A stretch of DNA of 5,269 bases from Bacillota bacterium. GTDB lineage: Bacteria > Bacillota > Clostridia > Christensenellales > Aristaeellaceae. The notes below the pieces were generated by a model. The model worked only from the letters and a program-made list of their open reading frames with translations. It was not told the origin of the DNA and did no database searches. Shown here in pieces: positions 1 through 3,022 of this stretch. The DNA lies in contig JAEWNM010000159.1 of the NCBI GenBank assembly GCA_023392755.1, positions 1 to 5,269 on the forward strand, read 5' to 3'. Both the position numbers and the translations under genes were made by a program. Position 1 is the stretch's first letter. The number at the start of each line of letters is the position of its first letter.

Positions 1-229
1 GTTGTACAATTGGCGGAAGGAAACCATTGAACCTTCCTTTGCGGAATCTAAAGAAAACCACGGCTTGCGTTATGCACGCATGGTCGGCCTTGCCAATATG
101 CGCGAACAATGCTTCCTGACCTGTGCAGTTCAGAATATGAAGAAGATGGCTAAGGCCCTCTTCTGTTGCTTCTTTTCTCTCCTCCCCCTCTTCTCCTCGC
201 CCACTTATATGCAAAGAACCTACGCTTGA
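1..229 (+). CDS. IS1182-like DDE transposase, C-terminal part (cut by window edge)
   Basis: The reading frame is open at the left edge and ends at TGA 227-229, so only about the last 75 residues are visible and the true start lies outside the window. The visible part has the C-terminal pattern of IS1182-type transposases of the DDE_Tnp_1 group: a Y-x-x-R-K-E-T-I-E-x-S-F core, then K-x-x-H-G-x-R-Y-A-R and a Q-C-x-L-T-x-A-x-Q-N-x-K-K-M segment. The Glu at visible residue 10, followed seven residues later by Lys, fits the E-(6)-K spacing of the catalytic YREK signature and is probably the last acidic residue of the DDE triad. The first codon seen (TTG) is internal, not a start. The last 25 or so residues are hydrophobic and Cys/Phe/Leu/Ser-rich, encoded by a pyrimidine-only stretch, and do not resemble the conserved core. 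Whether the full gene is intact cannot be judged here. Family assignment is from remembered motifs. Confidence 0.82.
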   Translation, partial: LYNWRKETIEPSFAESKENHGLRYARMVGLANMREQCFLTCAVQNMKKMAKALFCCFFSLLPLFSSPTYMQRTYA

Positions 230-246
230 TAAGTGTAGGTTCTTTG
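212..246 (+). terminator. Hairpin at the end of the transposase gene
   Basis: A 14-bp stem (212-225 with 233-246, one G-T wobble at 224/234) encloses a 7-base loop. The transposase stop codon TGA (227-229) lies inside this loop. The 3' arm ends in TTCTTTG, so the U-tract is weak and intrinsic termination is plausible rather than certain. Because the inverted repeat is nearly symmetric it could also act on transcripts arriving from the SpoIID gene on the other strand, or be part of the end of the insertion sequence. The stem is seen directly; its function is inferred. Confidence 0.6.
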
Positions 247-256
247 ATGGTCTGAT

Positions 257-282
257 CGCGGAAATGATTCATCATTTCCGCG
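257..282 (-). terminator. Perfect inverted repeat just downstream of the SpoIID-family gene
   Basis: The arms CGCGGAAATGAT (257-268) and ATCATTTCCGCG (271-282) are perfect complements separated by two bases, giving an effective 11-bp stem with a 4-base loop. It begins 7 bases after the stop codon of the minus-strand SpoIID-family gene, the usual place for a terminator. No T-run follows on either strand, so if it terminates, it does so without a classical U-tract, or together with the second hairpin 10 bases further on. It could instead be a palindromic insertion target or part of the neighbouring insertion sequence. Confidence 0.5.
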
Positions 283-289
283 AAGTGGT

Positions 290-1300
290 TTACCACATCG
301 GTACAACCTGCACATCCTTAAAGTACTGCATTACGATCTCTTCACCCTTCATACCCTCCTCGGCCAGGCCATAGGCGCCCCACTGGGGCATGCCTACCCC
401 ATGGCCGTAGCCCTTGCCGGCCATAATGATTTTACCGCCCTGGTACTTGATACTGGTCAAAAGCGTGGATCGCATTTTTTTGCTGTCCAGGGCGATGCGA
501 AGCTCTGGGGCGCTTACTTCCTTGCCGTCTACGGAGATTGTCAGCGCCCGGCCGCCCTCGCCCTTTTTGGTAATGGAGATATCCTTGGCGGAGGCGGGGG
601 ACCCGCCGGCCTTCTTGCAGGCAGCCAGAAATTCAGATTCGGTAAAAGATGCCTCCCATGCTTTGGCGTCAGGCGGCGCATCTCCGCTTTCACGGCCGGG
701 CACACTTTCGGTATAGGGCGGTTCCTCCTCGTCATAGGCAAGGCCTTCCTTGGCCAGGGCTGTCTGCCCGCCGGAATGGGCGTGGAACCAGGTGTAGGGA
801 AATGCTCCGTCAGAGGCCAGCACCAGTCCCCGCGTGCTTTCCACCGCCTGCTTCACCCGGTCGTTGATCTCCTGGGCGCTGTAGGCCTGGGCCTCCTCTA
901 TATCGGTGGAGACGTCCGCGCCTTGGTACTTGCTTTCCTTTTCGGTGGTGAACTTCAAAACAAAGGTACGTGCCAGAATGGCCTGGGCACGGAGCGCCTC
1001 CAGCGGCCAGTCGTTTTTCATTTCGCCGGCCACCACGCCCTGAAGGTAGGTTTCCAGGTCCATTTCCTGAACGGCCTTGTCTTCAACCACATACACCTGT
1101 AAAACCGGCACACCGTTTTTATCGGTCTTTTTGAGCCGGGTGGGAAGCGGCGGCTTGGCCGCGGGCGCGCTGCCGGTGCCCGTGCCCGTTTGTGGAGAAG
1201 CGGAGGGAAGGAGTTCTGCCTGCGCATCCGGCGTGGAGGCGCAGGAAGAGACAAGGGTTATCACAAGCAAACATGAAAGAAGCAGGCATAGAAGGCGCAT
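290..1300 (-). CDS. SpoIID/LytB-domain lipoprotein, probable peptidoglycan lytic transglycosylase
   Basis: 336 residues. Residues 1-20 form a lipoprotein signal: Met-Arg, a Leu-rich core, then lipobox V-S-S-C with the lipidated Cys at 20. A Ser/Gly/Thr/Pro-rich linker follows (about 24-56), then a SpoIID domain to the C-terminus. Its hallmarks are G-V-V-A-G-E-M with the presumed catalytic Glu93, D-W-P (97-99), A-Q-A-I-L-A-R-T-F (105-113), F-H-A-H-S-G-G (172-178) and G-Y-G-H-G-V-G-M-P-Q-W-G-A (297-309). Family members cleave peptidoglycan glycan strands; SpoIID itself works with SpoIIP and SpoIIM during forespore engulfment. Here the anchor is a lipid, not the single transmembrane helix of B. 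subtilis SpoIID, and none of the usual spoIID neighbours is seen. This may be a paralogue acting in general wall remodelling, so no symbol is given. The start at 1300 is chosen over an in-frame GTG at 1330 because it has an ideal ribosome binding site and opens directly with the signal peptide. Confidence 0.9.
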   Translation of the reverse strand: MRLLCLLLSCLLVITLVSSCASTPDAQAELLPSASPQTGTGTGSAPAAKPPLPTRLKKTDKNGVPVLQVYVVEDKAVQEMDLETYLQGVVAGEMKNDWPLEALRAQAILARTFVLKFTTEKESKYQGADVSTDIEEAQAYSAQEINDRVKQAVESTRGLVLASDGAFPYTWFHAHSGGQTALAKEGLAYDEEEPPYTESVPGRESGDAPPDAKAWEASFTESEFLAACKKAGGSPASAKDISITKKGEGGRALTISVDGKEVSAPELRIALDSKKMRSTLLTSIKYQGGKIIMAGKGYGHGVGMPQWGAYGLAEEGMKGEEIVMQYFKDVQVVPMW

Positions 1301-1307
1301 AAGGAAA

Positions 1308-1314
1308 CCTCCTT
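1308..1314 (-). promoter_or_regulatory. Ribosome binding site fixing the SpoIID-family start
   Basis: Read on the minus strand this is AAGGAGG, 7 bases before the ATG at 1300. It sits inside the stretch that would be codons 6-8 if the in-frame GTG at 1330 were used, so it argues for the downstream ATG and a mature signal peptide beginning Met-Arg-Leu-Leu. Confidence 0.85.
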
Positions 1315-1435
1315 GTTCATCACTTGACACAAGCTTCCCCCGGCGCGCGGCAAATTACGCCGCAACCTTTTGGAAAATGAAACATGGACGGCCTTATATA
1401 ATAATATGTAGGGTTACAAAAAAACTGTGCGGCCT

Positions 1436-1448
1436 GGCCGGCCCGGCC
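1436..1448. repeat. GC-rich palindrome in the divergent promoter region
   Basis: GGCCGG, one central C, then CCGGCC: a perfect 13-base palindrome in a run of almost pure G and C (about 1430-1456). It lies about 50 bases upstream of the ybxF -35 element and about 30 bases from the AT-rich segment likely used by the SpoIID gene. A 7-base inverted repeat, CTGTGCG (1425-1431) and CGCACAG (1487-1493), flanks it. It could be a regulator site or simply GC-rich sequence; no function is claimed. Confidence 0.4.
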
Positions 1449-1494
1449 GGGAACCCCTTGTCCCTTGCCGTCGAATCTTTTTCTGTCGCACAGA

Positions 1495-1523
1495 TTGACA
1501 AAAAAGGAAAGCGATGATATGAT
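1495..1523 (+). promoter_or_regulatory. Sigma-A promoter of the str operon
   Basis: A consensus -35 TTGACA (1495-1500), a 17-base spacer and a -10 TATGAT (1518-1523, five of six consensus bases). A TG one base before the -10 (1515-1516) makes an extended -10 element. The expected transcription start is near 1530, giving a leader of about 75 bases before ybxF. This is by far the best promoter match in the window, as expected for a highly expressed ribosomal operon, and it implies that ybxF-rpsL-rpsG-fusA-tuf does not depend on read-through from an upstream operon. Confidence 0.85.
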
Positions 1524-1540
1524 TATGTGGTTGTCCGCAA

Positions 1541-1588
1541 GCCATGTTTTTCTATGCTTTTTTGGGAAAACAGGCGGGGCATCGCCCG
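1541..1588 (+). promoter_or_regulatory. Structured 5' leader of ybxF (two hairpins)
   Basis: Hairpin one pairs GCC plus TGTTTT (1541-1543, 1545-1550) with AAAACA plus GGC (1567-1575), leaving A1544 bulged and a 16-base loop. Hairpin two is small and GC-rich: GGGC (1577-1580) with GCCC (1584-1587), or in another register 1575-1578 with 1585-1588. Both lie just before the Shine-Dalgarno site at 1591-1596. The pairings are visible; regulation is inference. I see no kink-turn signature (a three-base bulge beside tandem G-A pairs), so autoregulation by the encoded protein is not supported by this reading. Confidence 0.4.
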
Positions 1589-1590
1589 AA

Positions 1591-1596
1591 AAGGAG
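1591..1596 (+). promoter_or_regulatory. Ribosome binding site fixing the ybxF start
   Basis: AAGGAG, 9 bases before the ATG at 1606. The frame is open further upstream to about 1465, but that part lies before the predicted transcription start and has no ribosome binding site, so the 81-residue form is chosen; it also matches the family length. Confidence 0.85.
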
Positions 1597-1605
1597 CGGT
1601 CCGTC

Positions 1606-1851
1606 ATGCTGGAAGAGCTTAAGAATCCCGCCGGCCGCGTGGTTGGCACCAAGCAGCTTCTGCGGGCGCTGGAAGCGGGAAAGATCGCACAGGTGTTTGT
1701 GGCGGAAGATGCGGACGACTTCATTTACCGCAGGGTGCGCACAGCCGCCGAGGCACAGCGGGTGCCCGTTACGGTGGTCAAGACCATGGCGCAGTTAGGG
1801 CAGGCCTGCCGTATCGATGTAGATACAGCCGCGGCCGGGCTTTTGCGCTGA
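1606..1851 (+). CDS. ybxF: YbxF-type L7Ae-family K-turn RNA-binding protein
   Basis: 81 residues, essentially the length of B. subtilis YbxF (82), and in the same place directly before rpsL. The protein is one small L7Ae/L30e/S12e/Gadd45-type fold. The RNA-contacting motif V-V-G-T-K-Q (12-17) is intact, followed by A-L-E-A-G-K (21-26), the strand and loop V-F-V-A-E-D-A-D (30-37), V-P-V (53-55) and L-G-Q-A-C (64-68). B. subtilis YbxF binds kink-turn RNAs in vitro, but its role in the cell is not well defined; a ribosome-related role is inferred from its operon. The usual C-G-I-x-V-G-A-A ending appears here as C-R-I-D-V-D-T-A-A, with Arg69 and Asp73 replacing two glycines near the loop that contacts RNA in this family. 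It is the first gene after the strong promoter, and 67 bases separate it from rpsL. Confidence 0.92.
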   Translation: MLEELKNPAGRVVGTKQLLRALEAGKIAQVFVAEDADDFIYRRVRTAAEAQRVPVTVVKTMAQLGQACRIDVDTAAAGLLR

Positions 1852-1859
1852 ACATTATT

Positions 1860-1887
1860 GCCTATAGGCTTCCGAGGGTTGCGGAAG
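1860..1887 (+). promoter_or_regulatory. Hairpin in the ybxF-rpsL gap
   Basis: A 10-base palindrome GCCTATAGGC (1860-1869) abuts a stem CTTCCG (1869-1874) with CGGAAG (1882-1887) and a 7-base loop. The stem ends 18 bases before the rpsL Shine-Dalgarno site, so that site stays free. No T-run follows, so this is not a convincing terminator. It may protect or process the message, or have no function. Confidence 0.35.
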
Positions 1888-1918
1888 TATTATAGATATC
1901 AATCCAGGAGGTGCTTCC

Positions 1919-2293
1919 ATGCCCACGATCAATCAATTGATCCGCAAGGGAAGGGAAAAGGTCGTTAACAAGTCGACTGCGCCCATTTTGCAGGGTTGCC
2001 CGCAAAAACGCGGCGTTTGCCTGAGCGTGAAGACAACCACGCCCAAAAAGCCGAACTCCGCTCTGCGTAAAATCGCAAGAATCCGCCTGACGAATCTCAT
2101 CGAAGGCACTTGCTATATACCGGGGATTGGCCACAATCTTCAGGAGCACAGCGTGGTGCTGATCCGCGGCGGCCGCGTTCGCGACCTGCCCGGCGTGCGC
2201 TACCACATTATCCGCGGCGCGCTGGATACCGCCGGCGTGGCCAAGAGGATGCAGGGGCGTTCCCTGTACGGTGCAAAGCGACCCAAGAAGTAA
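1919..2293 (+). CDS. rpsL: 30S ribosomal protein S12
   Basis: 124 residues, the normal bacterial length, starting at ATG 1919 with AGGAGGT (1906-1912) 6 bases upstream. S12 sits at the decoding centre of the 30S subunit and helps set accuracy. Hallmarks are all present: C-P-Q-K-R-G-V-C (27-34), T-P-K-K-P-N-S-A-L-R-K (41-51), Y-I-P-G-I-G-H-N-L-Q-E-H-S-V (66-79), I-R-G-G-R-V (82-87), D-L-P-G-V-R-Y-H (89-96) and a basic C-terminus. Lys43, a major streptomycin-resistance site, is wild type. Residue 88 is Arg (CGC, 2180-2182) where most bacteria have Lys; Lys-to-Arg here is a known streptomycin-resistance change in other species. Leu60 and Gly63 also differ from the usual N-G-x-E-V-T. It is the second gene of the operon and is followed by an unusually long, hairpin-rich gap before rpsG. 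Confidence 0.98.
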   Translation: MPTINQLIRKGREKVVNKSTAPILQGCPQKRGVCLSVKTTTPKKPNSALRKIARIRLTNLIEGTCYIPGIGHNLQEHSVVLIRGGRVRDLPGVRYHIIRGALDTAGVAKRMQGRSLYGAKRPKK

Positions 2294-2485
2294 TCGCACA
2301 CCTGATGCCCAAGCGCGGCAAGAAAGACAGAGCCGAGCCGGCCTCCTTCGGAACGGCGGAGGCAAAAATGGCGCTGTGTCTTACCGCCGCGTCCCGCTGT
2401 AGGCAGCGGGGATGGCGTGATGCTGACATGCCGTCAGGCGGCGCGTGCAATCATCCTGACCGTATTTGCATGAGGAGGGAAAATC
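2294..2485 (+). promoter_or_regulatory. Structured rpsL-rpsG intercistronic region, possible S7 autoregulatory site
   Basis: This 192-base gap is about twice the E. coli one, where S7 binds the intercistronic mRNA and represses rpsG translation. Four hairpins can be drawn: 2341-2346 with 2358-2363 (GCCTCC/GGAGGC, 11-base loop); 2393-2399 with 2404-2410 (CCCGCTG/CAGCGGG, 4-base loop, the strongest); 2423-2427 with 2433-2437 (CTGAC/GTCAG, 5-base loop); and 2444-2450 with 2466-2472 (7 bp, one G-U). The last ends directly beside the rpsG Shine-Dalgarno AGGAGG (2473-2478), so folding there could affect ribosome access. The stems are seen; the regulatory role is inferred by analogy and no sequence match to the E. 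coli site is claimed. Confidence 0.5.
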
Positions 2486-2956
2486 ATGCCCCGTCGTGGA
2501 TTTATACCCAAGCGAGAGGTGCTGCCCGATCCCGTACACGGGACCACCGTTGTCACCAAGCTCATCAACCAGATCATGCTTCAGGGTAAGCGCGGCACGG
2601 CTCAATCCATCTGCTATGACGCTTTTGCTGCCATTGCCGAAAAGACCGGCAAGGAAGCTAACGAAGTGTTCACCGCAGCGGTTGGCAACGTGGCTCCCCA
2701 GTTGGAAGTAAAGGCCCGCCGCGTGGGCGGCGCCACCTACCAGGTGCCTATTGAAATCAGGCCCGAACGCCGCCAGACATTGGCCCTGCGCTGGATCGTG
2801 GATTTTAGCCGCAAGCGCGGCGAAAAGACCATGGCCCAAAGGCTGGCCGGGGAATTGATGGACGCCGCCAACAACACCGGAAGCGCCGTCAAGCGCAAAG
2901 AGGAAATGCACCGCATGGCCGAGGCCAACAAGGCGTTCGCGCATTATCGGTGGTAA
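2486..2956 (+). CDS. rpsG: 30S ribosomal protein S7
   Basis: 156 residues, the same length as B. subtilis S7 and ending in the same N-K-A-F-A-H-Y-R-W. The start at ATG 2486 has AGGAGG (2473-2478) 7 bases upstream. S7 is a primary 16S rRNA-binding protein that starts assembly of the 30S head and lies near the E site and mRNA exit. Typical features are the basic N-terminus M-P-R-R-G, the motif V-L-P-D-P-V (12-17), V-T-K-L-I-N (23-28), the E-V-K-A-R-R-V-G-G-A-T-Y-Q-V-P segment (74-88), I-R-P-E-R-R (91-96), and R-G-E-K-T-M (111-116) with the A-A-N-N-T-G-x-A-V-K-x-K stretch (127-138) after it. Nothing is missing or truncated. In E. coli S7 is the autogenous repressor of the str operon; the structured gap before this gene would suit that role here. 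fusA starts 66 bases after its stop. Confidence 0.98.
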   Translation: MPRRGFIPKREVLPDPVHGTTVVTKLINQIMLQGKRGTAQSICYDAFAAIAEKTGKEANEVFTAAVGNVAPQLEVKARRVGGATYQVPIEIRPERRQTLALRWIVDFSRKRGEKTMAQRLAGELMDAANNTGSAVKRKEEMHRMAEANKAFAHYRW

Positions 2957-3022
2957 ACGGAATGCCCAAAGCAAAAGGGCCCAAGCCCGTTTCCCATCCT
3001 TCAGAAAGGAGAACGTACCACA
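2957..3022 (+). promoter_or_regulatory. rpsG-fusA spacer with a short hairpin
   Basis: A 66-base gap. A 4-bp stem GGGC (2977-2980) with GCCC (2985-2988) is followed by GTTT, too weak for a terminator. The fusA Shine-Dalgarno AAAGGAG (3005-3011) lies 11 bases before the ATG, slightly longer than the other spacings in this operon. Confidence 0.35.

Larger units (their letters stand above)
1..246 (+). mobile_element. Right end of an IS1182-like insertion sequence (partial)
   Basis: The transposase C-terminus and the hairpin just after it mark the 3' side of an insertion sequence whose left end is outside the window. The outer boundary is not fixed: no second terminal inverted repeat is available for comparison and no target duplication can be recognised. 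I place the end provisionally at the last base of the 14-bp inverted repeat; the true end could be anywhere between about 246 and 257. The element lies 3' to 3' with the SpoIID-family gene and does not interrupt any gene seen here. Confidence 0.6.
1301..1605. other. Divergent intergenic region between the SpoIID gene and the str operon
   Basis: This 305-bp stretch has no credible gene. From left to right it holds the SpoIID ribosome binding site, a small stem (1347-1351 with 1359-1363), an AT-rich segment (about 1394-1410), a run of seven A (1418-1424, seven T on the minus strand), a GC-rich palindrome (1436-1448), a strong rightward promoter (1495-1523) and the leader of ybxF. The promoter of the SpoIID gene should lie in the AT-rich part, but I could not find a good match to sigma-A, sigma-E or sigma-K elements at correct spacing and leave it unassigned. 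Confidence 0.7.

Noticed and set aside
401..1102. Plus-strand open frame of 233 codons across the SpoIID-family gene.
   Set aside because: It is antisense to a gene with clear SpoIID motifs, has no ribosome binding site and resembles no family; it is a by-product of codon bias.
1301..1330. In-frame GTG start at 1330 giving a SpoIID-family protein 10 residues longer.
   Set aside because: It would put an acidic decapeptide before the signal peptide and bury the ideal AAGGAGG inside the coding region; the ATG at 1300 is better in every respect.
1397..1402. Perfect TATAAT on the plus strand.
   Set aside because: No -35-like hexamer lies 16-18 bases upstream; the nearest, TTGGAA at 1370-1375, is 21 bases away. 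AT-rich sequence makes chance hexamers likely.
1394..1424. Sporulation-type promoter (sigma-E or sigma-K) for the SpoIID gene on the minus strand, around CATATTAT.
   Set aside because: The -10-like element matches only partly and no fitting -35 element is present at the right distance.
1425..1493. Seven-base inverted repeat CTGTGCG / CGCACAG flanking the GC palindrome and ending beside the -35 element.
   Set aside because: A 7-base inverted match separated by 55 bases is expected by chance in a region of this length, so it is not proposed as an operator.
1530..1605. Kink-turn in the ybxF leader that could bind YbxF itself.
   Set aside because: The leader has only isolated GA dinucleotides, in no arrangement giving tandem sheared G-A pairs next to a three-base bulge.
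1888..1893. TATTAT in the ybxF-rpsL gap as a promoter for rpsL.
   Set aside because: The hexamer 17 bases upstream (TAGGCT) is a poor -35, and rpsL already lies downstream of a strong promoter.
2304..2589. Open frame starting at an ATG just after rpsL, spanning the whole intercistronic gap into rpsG, with a Lys/Arg-rich start.
   Set aside because: There is no Shine-Dalgarno before the ATG, it overlaps rpsG out of frame by about 100 bases, and the composition looks random. The gap is better explained by RNA structure.
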